Assembly (NCBI GenBank): GCA_937920725.1
Contig: CALEUW010000003.1
Span: 1-57,917 of the forward strand
Source of the DNA: UMGS1601 sp900553335
Lineage (GTDB): Bacteria; Bacillota; Clostridia; Oscillospirales; Ruminococcaceae
DNA length: 57,917 nt
Direction: 5' to 3'
This document shows, in pieces, positions 17,508 through 26,791 of this stretch. A program made the translations under genes and the position numbers. Position 1 is the stretch's first letter. Each line of letters starts with the position of its first letter. The notes under the pieces are model-generated. The model was not told the origin of the DNA. It saw only the letters and a list, made by a program, of their open reading frames with translations, and did not search any database.

Positions 17508-18239
17508 ATGAATCTTTTTTTGACATTGGCATTTTTATTTTTTATCGGATCTACGCTCGGGTGGGTGATGGAGCTGTTTTTCAGGCGTTTTATATCCTCT
17601 TCCAATCCGCAGCGCAAGTGGATAAATCCGGGATTTTGTATAGGTCCGTATCTTCCGCTTTATGGCTGCGGGCTGTGTATTCTGTTCCTTATTGCAAGTA
17701 TTGAGAAATTTGAACTTATTGACAATCCGTTTTTGGAAAAAGCAGCACTCTTTTTGACTATGGCGGTTTGTATGACAGCGATTGAGTATATAGCGGGAAT
17801 AATAAGCTTGAAATTCGCTAAGGTGCGGCTTTGGGATTACAGAAATGAATGGGGAAATATTCAGGGTATCATCTGTCCTAAGTTTTCTTTGGCATGGGCT
17901 TTGCTCGGTGCTGTTTATTATTTTCTGATTCATCCTCATATTATCAATGCGCTGGTTTGGCTTTCAGAAAATTTGGCGTTTTCATTTTTTATTGGATTGT
18001 TTTTCGGCGTGTTTATTATTGACGTTATTTATTCATCTCACATTTTAGTGAAGCTAAAACAGTTTGCAGAGGAAAACGATGTTATTGTAAAATATGAGCG
18101 TTTGAAATCGCAGATACACTCATTTCAGGAAAAAAGAGCGCAAAGGCATCGCTTTTTCTTTCCTCTTAGAACAGAGCGTCCTCTTTCAGAAACCTTAAAA
18201 GACCTTAGAGAAACTTTTGAGAGAAGAGGTAAGAAATAG
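17508..18239 (+). CDS. Putative ABC transporter permease (CmpB family membrane protein)
   Basis: This 243-residue protein has about five membrane helices. FIGSTLGWVMELFFRRF and WINPGFCIGPYLPLYG are signatures of the PF06541 family, annotated as putative ABC permease. No ATPase is adjacent, so transport is unproven. The C-terminal 60 residues are basic and cytoplasmic. GAGGAAAGG precedes ATG 17508; a GTG at 17481 is in frame but has no SD. Confidence 0.8.
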   Translation: MNLFLTLAFLFFIGSTLGWVMELFFRRFISSSNPQRKWINPGFCIGPYLPLYGCGLCILFLIASIEKFELIDNPFLEKAALFLTMAVCMTAIEYIAGIISLKFAKVRLWDYRNEWGNIQGIICPKFSLAWALLGAVYYFLIHPHIINALVWLSENLAFSFFIGLFFGVFIIDVIYSSHILVKLKQFAEENDVIVKYERLKSQIHSFQEKRAQRHRFFFPLRTERPLSETLKDLRETFERRGKK

Positions 18240-18244
18240 ATAGA

Positions 18245-18281
18245 AAAACGGCACTTGATTTTTTGAATCAAGTGCCGTTTT
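18245..18281. terminator. Bidirectional terminator
   Basis: The perfect 16-pair arms AAAACGGCACTTGATT and AATCAAGTGCCGTTTT lie between convergent genes. Confidence 0.95.
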
Positions 18282-18293
18282 CAGTTGTTTTTC

Positions 18294-19610
18294 TTATACA
18301 AGCTTTCTCTTGTCAATTACTCTTACAGCCTTTCCCTCGGAACGTGGAATACTCTTCGGAGCAACAAGACTTATCTTTGCTTTTATTCCTAAAATGTTGT
18401 GAATATCTACGGAAAGCTTTTTCTCAAGTTTATCGACCGTATCAATTCCGTCGGTGAACATACTGTCTGAAAGCTCAACTTTGATTTCAAACGTATCTGC
18501 GTTGTTTATTCTGTCAACGATGATCTGATAATTTGGAGTTGCATTTCCCATTTTAAGTAAAACAGATTCTATCTGAGATGGGAAGACGTTTACGCCTTTG
18601 ATAATAAGCATATCGTCGCTTCTGCCCATAGGCTTTGTCATTTTTATAAGAGTTCTTCCGCATGAGCATTTTTTTCTTGAAAGTATGCAAATGTCACGGG
18701 TCCTGTATCTTAGGAGCGGGAACGCTTCTTTGGTGATGCTTGTGAAAACAAGCTCTCCCTTTTCACCGTCAGGCAAAACCTCGCCTGTTTCCGGGTTGAT
18801 AATTTCCGGTATAAAGTGATCTTCACAAATGTGCATACCGGTTTGCTCTTCACATTCAAAAGCAACTCCCGGGCCGCTTGTTTCTGTAAGGCCGTAAATG
18901 TCATACGCTTTAATGCCAAGGGACTTTTCTATTTCTTTTCTCATTTCTTCAGTCCAAGGCTCAGCTCCGAAAATTCCTGCTTTGAGCTTAATATCGTCGG
19001 TTGTGTATCCCATATCATGAAGTGTTTCTCCGATATATGCTGCATATGACGGAGTACAGCAGAGAATTGTCGAGTCTAAATCTCTCATAAACTGAATCTG
19101 CCGCTCTGTGTTTCCTGATGACATCGGAAGTGTAAGACAGCCAACCTTGTGAGAGCCGCCGTTAAGTCCGGGACCACCTGTGAAAAGACCGTAGCCGTAG
19201 CAAACCTGACAAACATCTTCGTTCGTACCTCCTGCGGCAACTATAGCCCTTGCACAGCACTCCTCCCAAAGATCAAGGTCGTGCTGAGTGTAAAATGCAA
19301 CGACTCTTTTTCCTGTTGTTCCGCTTGTAGACTGAATCCTTACGCAGTCGGAAAGCGGTTTTGCAAGAAGTCCGTAAGGATAAGCGTCCCTTAAATCTGC
19401 CTTTGTAAGAAACGGAAGCTTATGTAAATCCTCGATTCCTTTAATATCATCGGGAGTAACGCCCTTTTCCTCCATTTTTTTGCGGTAGTACGGCACATTA
19501 TCCCAAACGTGCTTGACCTGTGCTGCGAGCCGCTCAGATTGAAGCTTTTGAATATCTTCTAAATCCATGCACTCAATTTCTTTTTGATAATAGTTTTTTT
19601 CTTCTGTCAT
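18294..19610 (-). CDS. paaK: Phenylacetate-CoA ligase
   Basis: This 438-residue adenylate-forming enzyme activates aryl acetates with CoA and ATP. The AMP-binding loop is STSGTTGKRV near residue 94, GLTETSGPGVAFEC follows, then YRTRDI and a C-terminal lid with GVNVFPSQIE. It is the last gene of the indolepyruvate oxidoreductase operon. In anaerobes this pairing suggests acyl-CoA/acid interconversion during aromatic amino acid fermentation, with ATP made when run in reverse (inference). CGGAGGAAAA precedes ATG. Confidence 0.92.
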   Translation of the reverse strand: MTEEKNYYQKEIECMDLEDIQKLQSERLAAQVKHVWDNVPYYRKKMEEKGVTPDDIKGIEDLHKLPFLTKADLRDAYPYGLLAKPLSDCVRIQSTSGTTGKRVVAFYTQHDLDLWEECCARAIVAAGGTNEDVCQVCYGYGLFTGGPGLNGGSHKVGCLTLPMSSGNTERQIQFMRDLDSTILCCTPSYAAYIGETLHDMGYTTDDIKLKAGIFGAEPWTEEMRKEIEKSLGIKAYDIYGLTETSGPGVAFECEEQTGMHICEDHFIPEIINPETGEVLPDGEKGELVFTSITKEAFPLLRYRTRDICILSRKKCSCGRTLIKMTKPMGRSDDMLIIKGVNVFPSQIESVLLKMGNATPNYQIIVDRINNADTFEIKVELSDSMFTDGIDTVDKLEKKLSVDIHNILGIKAKISLVAPKSIPRSEGKAVRVIDKRKLV

Positions 19611-19663
19611 TAAATTTTCCTCCGATGTGTTTTTAGCTGAATATTTGTCGTTTAAAATAATTT

Positions 19664-20239
19664 CTATACTGCTTCTCTGCCAAGCTCAAATGCTTTTTGG
19701 TTAAGCTCTAAAAATTTCGGCGGTACACAAGCTTTAATAGCTTCCTGCCAAACGCTTACATCAAAGTCAGTCGATTTTGATGCAACACCCATTAAAACAA
19801 CGTTAGACGCTTTTGAGTTTCCTGCCTCCTCAGCGAGAGATAAAGCGTCAACAGCAGTTACCTTAACTCCTTTTTCTGATATCTTCTTAACGATGTCGGT
19901 CGGGTATTCGGCAGCACCTGTAATTACCGGCATAGGATCGATCTTTTGCGTTGATGTGATGATATGACCGCCTTTTTTGAGATATGGCAGATATCTTGCC
20001 GCTTCAAGCTCCTCAAAGCTTATAATTACGTCAGCTTCGCCTTTTTCGATCACGGGAGAGTAAACCTTTTCACCGTATTTTACATAGGTAACTACCGAAC
20101 CGCCTCTTTGACTCATTCCGTGAACCTCGGAGACTTTAACGTCAAAGCCTTGTGACAAAAGCACGTTTCCCAAAAGACGTGACGCTAAAAGGGAACCCTG
20201 TCCTCCTACGCCGACTATCATAATTGATTTTGTTTCCAT
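19664..20239 (-). CDS. iorB: Indolepyruvate oxidoreductase subunit beta
   Basis: This 191-residue gamma-type domain begins IMIVGVGGQGSLLASRLLG and continues SEVHGMSQRGGSVVTYVKYG, the IorB pattern. With IorA it oxidises aryl pyruvates to aryl-acetyl-CoA using ferredoxin. It is separated from iorA by a Nudix gene instead of being adjacent. Confidence 0.92.
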   Translation of the reverse strand: METKSIMIVGVGGQGSLLASRLLGNVLLSQGFDVKVSEVHGMSQRGGSVVTYVKYGEKVYSPVIEKGEADVIISFEELEAARYLPYLKKGGHIITSTQKIDPMPVITGAAEYPTDIVKKISEKGVKVTAVDALSLAEEAGNSKASNVVLMGVASKSTDFDVSVWQEAIKACVPPKFLELNQKAFELGREAV

Positions 20240-20260
20240 AACAAATATTCCTTTCCTTAA

Positions 20261-20779
20261 TCAGTATCCGATAATAGTTCCATAATCGTTTCTCATGTCG
20301 AACAGCATTTCTATAAAGCCTTTGTGATAGGTGATGAATTCGCCGCTGTCGATCATTGACAGAACAGTTTTCTTATCAGCCCACATAACTCTTTCTACTT
20401 CTTCGGCCTGAAGCTTAAACGATGTTGCTTCTTTATCGCATTCAATTAAATAAAAATCGTCAAAGCCGCCCGTGAAGCTGGAAGTTATGATCGGCCTATG
20501 GTTTTCAAAGTCAAAATCTATTCCTATTTCTTCCTTTAGTTCACGGCCGGCAGCAGTACTGCTTGTTTCACCTGCTTGAACAGTTCCTCCAACAGAAATA
20601 TCCCATTTTCCGGGAAAACTGTTTTTAGACAAAACTCTTTTTTGTATAAGCATTTGGTTCTGCGAGTTGAAAACGCAGATATGAACGACCAATCTGAATT
20701 CACCGTCTAAAAGCTTACTTCCACGGGGTACGATGCGGATTTTATTTTTATGAATGTCATATACATCTATGTATTCCAA
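20261..20779 (-). CDS. Nudix hydrolase (YfcD/IDI-like)
   Basis: This 172-residue protein has a complete Nudix box, GGTVQAGETSSTAAGRELKE followed by EIG, and the preceding QKRVLSKNSFPGKWDIS typical of the YfcD/IPP isomerase-like branch. It hydrolyses an unidentified nucleoside diphosphate derivative. The start is TTG 20779 with CGGAGA seven bases away, three bases after the iorA stop. Its place between iorA and iorB implies co-expression. Confidence 0.88.
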   Translation of the reverse strand: MEYIDVYDIHKNKIRIVPRGSKLLDGEFRLVVHICVFNSQNQMLIQKRVLSKNSFPGKWDISVGGTVQAGETSSTAAGRELKEEIGIDFDFENHRPIITSSFTGGFDDFYLIECDKEATSFKLQAEEVERVMWADKKTVLSMIDSGEFITYHKGFIEMLFDMRNDYGTIIGY

Positions 20780-20782
20780 TGT

Positions 20783-22507
20783 CTATTCTCCGATAGCGTC
20801 AAGCCTGCACATTTCCTTGCATATTCCGCAGCCTACGCACTGAGTATGATCAATTACGCATTTTCCGTCGTGGATCGAAATTGCAGGACAGCCGATCTTA
20901 AGGCATTGCTTGCAGCCTACGCATTTATCAGTATTCACCTTAAGAGGCGGGTTGTGCTTAACGTATTTTAAGAGCGCACAAGGACGGCGTGAGATAATAA
21001 CGCATGGCTCGTCAAGCTCAACGCTTTCTTTTATGACTTTTTCGCACTCGCTCATTTTATAAGGGTCTACGACTTTAACATTTTTGATTCCTATCGCCTT
21101 GCAAAGCTCTTCGAGATTTACCGCTGCGGCAGGATCACCCTTAAGATTCTTTCCTGTTGTAGGATTTTGCTGATGACCTGTCATTCCGGTGATCGAGTTG
21201 TCAAGTATTATTACAAGCGAATTTGAAGCATTGTAAGCGATGTTTACAAGTCCTGTCATTCCGCTGTGCATAAATGTAGAATCACCAATAACCGCAACGC
21301 TCTTTTTGTCAGCGCCATCTAACGCTTTATTAAAGCCGTGGAGCGCAGAAATTGATGCTCCCATACAAATAGTTGAATCCATGGCCTGCAAAGGAGCGGC
21401 AGCGCCTAAGGTGTAACAGCCTATATCTCCCGAAACAGTAAGGCCAAGCTTTTTAAGACTGTAAAAAAGTCCTCTGTGCGGACAACCTGCACACATAACA
21501 GGAGGTCTTATAGGAATGTTATCGTCAAGCGAACAGCTCTCAGCTTTTTCGCCTAAAAGTTTCTCTTTGATAATGCTTTGTGAAAGCTCACCTAAATATC
21601 CGAAAATTTCCTTACCTGAAACGTCAAGACCAAGCGTCTTACAGTGGCTTTCAATTATTCCGTCAAGCTCCTCTATAACGTAAACCTTTTTGTATTTTGA
21701 ACAAAAGTCTTTTATAAGCTTTTGGGGAAGAGGATTAACTATTCCGAGCTTTAAGAATCCGACTTTGTTGCCTAAAGCTTCCTTTGCATATGTATAAGCA
21801 ACACCGCTTGTGATAACGCCTATCTCGGAGTTGTTATGCTCCACGCTGTTAAGAGGCGAATTTTCGGCATATTCCACAAGCTTTTTTGTTCTCTCTTCAA
21901 CAACAACATGGCGGCCTCTTGCAAATCCCGGCATCATTACATATTTTGACGGATCCTTTACATAAGGCTTTAACGGCATTTCCTCTCTGTCACAAAGCTC
22001 AACAGATGACTGCGAGTGAGAAACACGAGTTGAAAGACGCATAATGACCGGTGTGTCAAACTCTTCGGAAAGTTCAAAAGCTTTTTTTGTAAATTCCTTG
22101 CATTCCAAGCTGTCGGACGGCTCAAGCATTAATACCTTTGAAGCTATTGCGTGATGACGTGAATCCTGCTCATTTTGAGAAGAGTGCATTCCCGGATCGT
22201 CCGCAACGGCGATTACCATACCTCCGTTTACTCCTGTATAAGAAGCTGTATATAAAGGATCTGCGGCAACGTTAAGTCCAACGTGCTTCATTCCGCAAAA
22301 GCTTCTTGCGCCTGCAATAGACGCACCGAGAGCAACCTCCATAGCGACCTTTTCGTTAGGCGCCCATTCAGCGTAGATTTCATCATATTTTGCGGCTTCC
22401 TCGGTTATTTCCGTAGACGGTGTTCCCGGATAGGAAGAAACAACCTTGCAGCCGGCTTCATAAAGTCCTCTTGCAAACGCTTTGTTTCCAAGCATAAGTT
22501 CTTTCAT
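20783..22507 (-). CDS. iorA: Indolepyruvate:ferredoxin oxidoreductase subunit alpha
   Basis: This 574-residue TPP enzyme has the N-terminal pyrimidine domain (VVSSYPGTPSTEI), the TPP domain (GDIGCYTLG, GDSTFMHSG and DNSITGMTGHQQNP) and two C-terminal 4Fe-4S motifs, CVGCKQCLKIGCP and CVGCGICKEMC. It catalyses the CoA-dependent oxidation of indolepyruvate and related aryl pyruvates. GGGAGATA precedes ATG. It is first in the operon iorA-nudix-iorB-paaK. Confidence 0.95.
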   Translation of the reverse strand: MKELMLGNKAFARGLYEAGCKVVSSYPGTPSTEITEEAAKYDEIYAEWAPNEKVAMEVALGASIAGARSFCGMKHVGLNVAADPLYTASYTGVNGGMVIAVADDPGMHSSQNEQDSRHHAIASKVLMLEPSDSLECKEFTKKAFELSEEFDTPVIMRLSTRVSHSQSSVELCDREEMPLKPYVKDPSKYVMMPGFARGRHVVVEERTKKLVEYAENSPLNSVEHNNSEIGVITSGVAYTYAKEALGNKVGFLKLGIVNPLPQKLIKDFCSKYKKVYVIEELDGIIESHCKTLGLDVSGKEIFGYLGELSQSIIKEKLLGEKAESCSLDDNIPIRPPVMCAGCPHRGLFYSLKKLGLTVSGDIGCYTLGAAAPLQAMDSTICMGASISALHGFNKALDGADKKSVAVIGDSTFMHSGMTGLVNIAYNASNSLVIILDNSITGMTGHQQNPTTGKNLKGDPAAAVNLEELCKAIGIKNVKVVDPYKMSECEKVIKESVELDEPCVIISRRPCALLKYVKHNPPLKVNTDKCVGCKQCLKIGCPAISIHDGKCVIDHTQCVGCGICKEMCRLDAIGE

Positions 22508-22591
22508 AATAAAAATATCTCCCTTGAAAAATTAAACAGCAAAACTGTACCTTAGATTATGGTTATTGCAGTAATGCAGTTATTAAAAAAC

Positions 22592-22620
22592 AGTATATCA
22601 TAAATCGCCGATTATTGCAA
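22592..22620 (-). promoter_or_regulatory. Promoter of the iorA operon
   Basis: On the minus strand TTGCAA (22615-22620), 17 bases and TATACT (22592-22597). In the rest of the 231-base gap between iorA and pflB I see only AT-rich sequence and no clear forward promoter. Confidence 0.75.
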
Positions 22621-22738
22621 CAAATTTGTGTAATTTGACATAAAAGTTTATTTTAAAATTTTGATGGGTAAGTTTTAATCTAATAGTATATATTTATAAA
22701 ATCAGGAAACTGTAATTATTAAAGAAAGGAGCGATTTT

Positions 22739-24946
22739 ATGAGTAATACCTCTTGGATGGAAACGCTTGATGTTCGTGATTTTATAGTTAAGCATTATAC
22801 TGAATATAAGGGTGACGAAAGCTTTTTAGAGCCGCCGACTGAAAAGACAAAAAAGCTTTGGAAAAAGGTTTTAGAACTTATGAAACAAGAAAGGGAATCC
22901 GGCGGAGTTTTGGATATTGATGAAAACACCGTTTCGTCTATAACTTCTCATGCTCCGGGGTTTATAGATAAAGAGCTTGAGGAAATTGTTGGACTTCAAA
23001 CCGACAAGCCTCTGAAACGTGCTATTATGCCGTTTGGAGGAATAAGAATGGTTCATACATCTTTGAAAGCGTACAACAGAAAGCTTCCTGAAAGAATAGA
23101 AGAGATTTTTAAATACAGAAAAACTCACAACGACGGAGTTTTTGACGTCTATAACAGCGAGATAAAAAAAGCCAGGCATTCAGGAATTATCACAGGACTT
23201 CCAGACGCATACGGCAGAGGAAGAATAATCGGAGATTACAGATTGGTTCCGCTTTTTGGAGTTGACAGAATCATTGAGTATAAAAACGAAGAAAAATATG
23301 AAGCGCAAAAGGCTCAGATGAGCGAGGATAATATAAAACATATCGAGGAGCTTTCGGAACAGATTAAAGCTCTTATGGAGCTTAAGGAAATGGCTAAAAG
23401 CTATGGTTATGATATAAGCGGTCCTGCTCAGGGGTTTAAGGAAGCGGTCCAATGGCTTTATTTTGCATATCTTGCGGCTGTTAAGGAGCAAAACGGAGCG
23501 GCTATGAGCCTTGGGCGAGTGTCTACGTTCTTAGATATTTATGCCGAAAAGGATTTAGAAGTCGGAAGGATAACCGAGAGCGAGGTACAGGAGATAGTAG
23601 ATCATTTTATCATGAAGCTTCGCATGGTCAGATTTTTAAGAACTCCTGCGTATGATGAACTGTTTTCAGGAGATCCGACATGGGTTACAGAGTCTATAGG
23701 AGGAATGTGTGTTGACGGGCGAAGCATGGTGACAAAGATGAGCTTTCGCTTTCTTCACACACTTAAAAACCTAGGGCCTGCTCCTGAGCCTAATCTGACG
23801 GTTTTGTGGAGCGAGTCGCTTCCTGAAAGCTTTAAGAAATATGCTGCAAAAATATCTATCGAAACATCTTCTATCCAATATGAAAACGATGATATTATGC
23901 GCCCACTTTTCACTGATGATTATGCGATCGCTTGCTGTGTTTCGGCTATGAAAATAGGCAAACAAATGCAGTTTTTCGGAGCAAGAGCAAACCTCGCCAA
24001 AGCGCTTTTGTATGCGATCAACGGCGGAAAAGACGAGATTTCCGGCGAACAGGTTGCACCTGTGATCCCCGAAGTTTCAGACGGAGTGCTTGACTTTTCA
24101 GAAGTATACGCCAGATATGATATGGTTTTGGAATGGCTGGCAAAGGTTTATATAGATGCACTTAATATAATTCACTATATGCATGACAAATACGCATACG
24201 AGCGTATACAGATGGCATTGCATCACGAGGAGCTCGTACGCACTATGGCTTGCGGAATAGCGGGATTGTCGGTAGTAGCCGACTCACTTTCAGCAATAAA
24301 GTATGCAAAAGTAACTCCTGTCAGAAATGAAGACGGTATTGCAGTTGATTTTGAAGTTAAGGGGGATTACCCTAAGTTCGGGAACAATGACGATAAAGCT
24401 GACGAGCTTGCTGTAAGAGTAGTAACTGATTTTATGAAAAAGCTGAAACGTCTTAAGACTTATAGAAACGCAAAGCCTACAATCAGCGTTTTGACAATTA
24501 CTTCAAACGTTGTATATGGCAAAAAGACAGGAACAACTCCTGACGGAAGAAAAAAAGGAGAAGCGTTTGCGCCGGGAGCAAACCCAATGCATGGAAGGGA
24601 TAAGGAAGGAAGTATAGCATCGCTTTTATCAGTATCTAAGCTTCCGTTTGAATTTTCGGAGGACGGGATTTCATATACCTTTTCAATTATTCCCGATTCG
24701 CTCGGAAAAAGTCTGGAGGAGCGTCAGGAAAATCTAGTATCTCTTTTAGACGGATATTCAAAGGAAACAGGACATCATATAAACGTAAACGTTTTAAATA
24801 GGGAAACTCTGATAGATGCTATGGAAAATCCGGAAAAATATCCACAGCTTACAATTCGTGTATCGGGATATGCCGTAAACTTTATTAAGCTTCCGAGAGA
24901 ATATCAGCTTGAAGTTATAAACCGTACTTTCCACGAGAAGCTCTGA
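22739..24946 (+). CDS. pflB: Formate C-acetyltransferase (pyruvate formate-lyase), glycyl radical enzyme
   Basis: This 735-residue enzyme converts pyruvate and CoA to acetyl-CoA and formate. The catalytic Cys-Cys pair is in AIACCVSAMK near residue 398, followed by GKQMQFFGARANLAK, and the glycyl radical loop is RVSGYAV about 25 residues from the C-terminus. These features identify true PFL rather than a diol or choline type. AAAGGAGCG precedes ATG. The stop overlaps the pflA start (TGATG). Confidence 0.95.
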   Translation: MSNTSWMETLDVRDFIVKHYTEYKGDESFLEPPTEKTKKLWKKVLELMKQERESGGVLDIDENTVSSITSHAPGFIDKELEEIVGLQTDKPLKRAIMPFGGIRMVHTSLKAYNRKLPERIEEIFKYRKTHNDGVFDVYNSEIKKARHSGIITGLPDAYGRGRIIGDYRLVPLFGVDRIIEYKNEEKYEAQKAQMSEDNIKHIEELSEQIKALMELKEMAKSYGYDISGPAQGFKEAVQWLYFAYLAAVKEQNGAAMSLGRVSTFLDIYAEKDLEVGRITESEVQEIVDHFIMKLRMVRFLRTPAYDELFSGDPTWVTESIGGMCVDGRSMVTKMSFRFLHTLKNLGPAPEPNLTVLWSESLPESFKKYAAKISIETSSIQYENDDIMRPLFTDDYAIACCVSAMKIGKQMQFFGARANLAKALLYAINGGKDEISGEQVAPVIPEVSDGVLDFSEVYARYDMVLEWLAKVYIDALNIIHYMHDKYAYERIQMALHHEELVRTMACGIAGLSVVADSLSAIKYAKVTPVRNEDGIAVDFEVKGDYPKFGNNDDKADELAVRVVTDFMKKLKRLKTYRNAKPTISVLTITSNVVYGKKTGTTPDGRKKGEAFAPGANPMHGRDKEGSIASLLSVSKLPFEFSEDGISYTFSIIPDSLGKSLEERQENLVSLLDGYSKETGHHINVNVLNRETLIDAMENPEKYPQLTIRVSGYAVNFIKLPREYQLEVINRTFHEKL

Positions 24947-25683
24947 TGGAGAAAATAGGATATATTCATTCCTTTGAAAGCTTTGGCGCTGTGGACGGTC
25001 CTAATCTTCGGTTTATCGTTTTTATGCAGGGCTGTCCGCTGAGGTGTCTTTACTGTCACAACCCAGACAGCTGGAATATGAAAGACGCAAAATATAAAAT
25101 GACTGCAAAAGAGGTTCTTGAAAAGATTTTAGAGTATAAAAGCTTTATAAAAAAGGGCGGAGTCACTCTTTCCGGCGGAGAGCCGCTTTTGCAGGCGGAA
25201 TTTGTTTGTGAGCTTATCAGTCTTTTAAAGGAAAACGATATCTCCTGCGCAATAGACACATCGGGAGCAATAGATATAAACAAGTCAAAAAGAGCTATAG
25301 AGCTTTGCGATCTTGTTATTCTTGATATAAAGGATATAGATGATTCGGGTGCCGAGAGGCTTACGGGAATGGGTATAAAAAATGCAGTAAAAACGCTTGA
25401 ATTTACAAGGGATATATCAAAGCCGGTTTGGATTAGACAGGTTATTTTAGAGGGATATACGTTTGATGAAGATAAACTCTTAAAATTGGGAAGGTTTTTG
25501 TGCGCTTTTGACAACATCGAGCGGATAGAGCTTATACCGTATCATACAATGGGAGTTCATAAATGGGAAAGCTTAGGACTTGATTATTCGCTTAATGGAG
25601 TAAGAATGACAGGTAAAGATGAAATCCTGAAAGCGATAAACATTTTAAAACGTTTTGAAAAAATTAAGGAGAAAGTAAGATGA
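24946..25683 (+). CDS. pflA: Pyruvate formate-lyase activating enzyme (radical SAM)
   Basis: This 245-residue enzyme generates the glycyl radical on PflB using SAM and a 4Fe-4S cluster. The cluster motif is CPLRCLYCHNPDSW near residue 30, with SGGEPLLQ following. It shares bases with the pflB stop and overlaps the following small ORF by four bases. Confidence 0.95.
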   Translation: MEKIGYIHSFESFGAVDGPNLRFIVFMQGCPLRCLYCHNPDSWNMKDAKYKMTAKEVLEKILEYKSFIKKGGVTLSGGEPLLQAEFVCELISLLKENDISCAIDTSGAIDINKSKRAIELCDLVILDIKDIDDSGAERLTGMGIKNAVKTLEFTRDISKPVWIRQVILEGYTFDEDKLLKLGRFLCAFDNIERIELIPYHTMGVHKWESLGLDYSLNGVRMTGKDEILKAINILKRFEKIKEKVR

Positions 25684-25889
25684 ATAATAACGAATTATGG
25701 CGGTTTACCGCAATGCCGGAGGTTTACTGTGCACTGAATTCAAAAGCTTTTTTATCCGGAGAATTCAGCGCAATGAATCCTACTCAGCAGGAAAAGTATC
25801 TTGAACAAAGTCATAAAATTCATGCGTATAACAGGGAAATGGAAAAAATACAGAACAATGATATTTTCAGAAAGAATATGTCGATGTGA
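25680..25889 (+). CDS. Small uncharacterised protein coupled to pflA
   Basis: This 69-residue, hydrophilic, probably helical protein starts at an ATGA overlap with the pflA stop; AAGGAGAAAG lies before it. I recognise no domain. It begins MNNNELWRFTAMPEVYCAL and ends with a charged stretch. The tight coupling argues that it is translated and may belong to the PFL system. Confidence 0.6.
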   Translation: MNNNELWRFTAMPEVYCALNSKAFLSGEFSAMNPTQQEKYLEQSHKIHAYNREMEKIQNNDIFRKNMSM

Positions 25890-25952
25890 CGCACAGTGTC
25901 AAAATAGACAAGAAACAGCAGCGATTTTGTTTTATTTTTTATGAAAAAACAG

Positions 25953-25981
25953 TTGAAATTTTCTTTCGTTTGAGGTACAAT
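25953..25981 (+). promoter_or_regulatory. Promoter of the purine operon leader
   Basis: TTGAAA, 17 bases, TACAAT. It reads through a mini-ORF and a terminator before purE. Confidence 0.75.
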
Positions 25982-26040
25982 ATTAGTAATGATTGTCTGC
26001 GTCAGTATGCAGATAGAGTATTTTTAGCGGAGGAATTGTA

Positions 26041-26142
26041 ATGATAAAAAACTTTTTCGTTTTTTACACTTCTTCAATTGGGATGTCGGCTGATAGAGGC
26101 AGTATCCTTAGCTTTTTGTACTCAAATCTAGAAACAGAATAG
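26041..26142 (+). CDS. 33-residue leader ORF upstream of purE
   Basis: ATG 26041 is seven bases after GGAGGAA, an excellent ribosome binding site. The peptide begins MIKNFFVFYTSSIGMSADRG and ends NLETE. No known domain is visible. The ORF ends four bases before a strong terminator hairpin and 70 bases before purE. It may be an attenuator leader peptide or an independent small protein. Confidence 0.55.
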   Translation: MIKNFFVFYTSSIGMSADRGSILSFLYSNLETE

Positions 26143-26145
26143 TAT

Positions 26146-26178
26146 AACTGCAGCTTTTTAAAGAGTTGCAGTTTTTAT
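26146..26178 (+). terminator. Terminator/attenuator before purE
   Basis: AACTGCA and TGCAGTT with inner CTTT/AAAG pairs, followed by a T run. The purE SD starts about 20 bases later, so it can act as an attenuator if no internal promoter exists. Confidence 0.75.
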
Positions 26179-26211
26179 TTTGAAAAAAAATATTTTTTGG
26201 AGGAGATTTTA

Positions 26212-26706
26212 ATGAAAAAAGTTGCTATTATAATGGGTTCAGACAGCGATCTGCCTATTGTAAAGGGTGCGTTTTCAGAGCTTTTGAAATACGGCGTCGA
26301 ATACGAAGTGCATATTATGTCGGCGCATAGAACACCTGACCTTGCCGCTGAGTTTTCAAAAAATGCAAAAGAAAACGGCTTCGGAGTAATTATCTGCGCT
26401 GCCGGAATGGCAGCACACTTAGCAGGTGTGATTGCGGCGCATACAACGCTTCCTGTAATCGGTGTTCCTATTAAATCGACCTTTGAAGGTCTTGACGCAC
26501 TTTTGGCAACAGTAATGATGCCTTCGGGAATTCCTGTTGCAACCGTAGCGGTAAACGGAGCGAAGAATGCTGCTGTTTTGGCAGTTCAGATGCTTTCAAT
26601 TTCTGACGAGGAGCTTTCAAAGAAGCTTGCTGATGAGAAGAAGGCTATGGTAGAGGGAGTTTTGGCAAAGGAAAAAAAGCTTCAGGAAGAGCTTTCTAAT
26701 TCGTAA
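26212..26706 (+). CDS. purE: 5-(carboxyamino)imidazole ribonucleotide mutase
   Basis: This 164-residue class I PurE converts N5-CAIR to CAIR in purine synthesis. IIMGSDSDLP opens the protein, and ISAHRTP-like MSAHRTPDL follows at about 41. The start is ATG 26212 after TTGGAGGAG. It heads the purine gene run. Confidence 0.95.
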   Translation: MKKVAIIMGSDSDLPIVKGAFSELLKYGVEYEVHIMSAHRTPDLAAEFSKNAKENGFGVIICAAGMAAHLAGVIAAHTTLPVIGVPIKSTFEGLDALLATVMMPSGIPVATVAVNGAKNAAVLAVQMLSISDEELSKKLADEKKAMVEGVLAKEKKLQEELSNS

Positions 26707-26791
26707 TTACGATTGTCAATTGATAATGGAAAACGGACATTGTTAATTGGGAATTCGGAATTAAAAATTTGACAGGAGAGAAAAATAATTT

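Noticed and set aside
25976..26211. Guanine or PRPP riboswitch before purE
   Set aside because: No conserved three-way junction core or ykkC-like sequence could be found in the leader.
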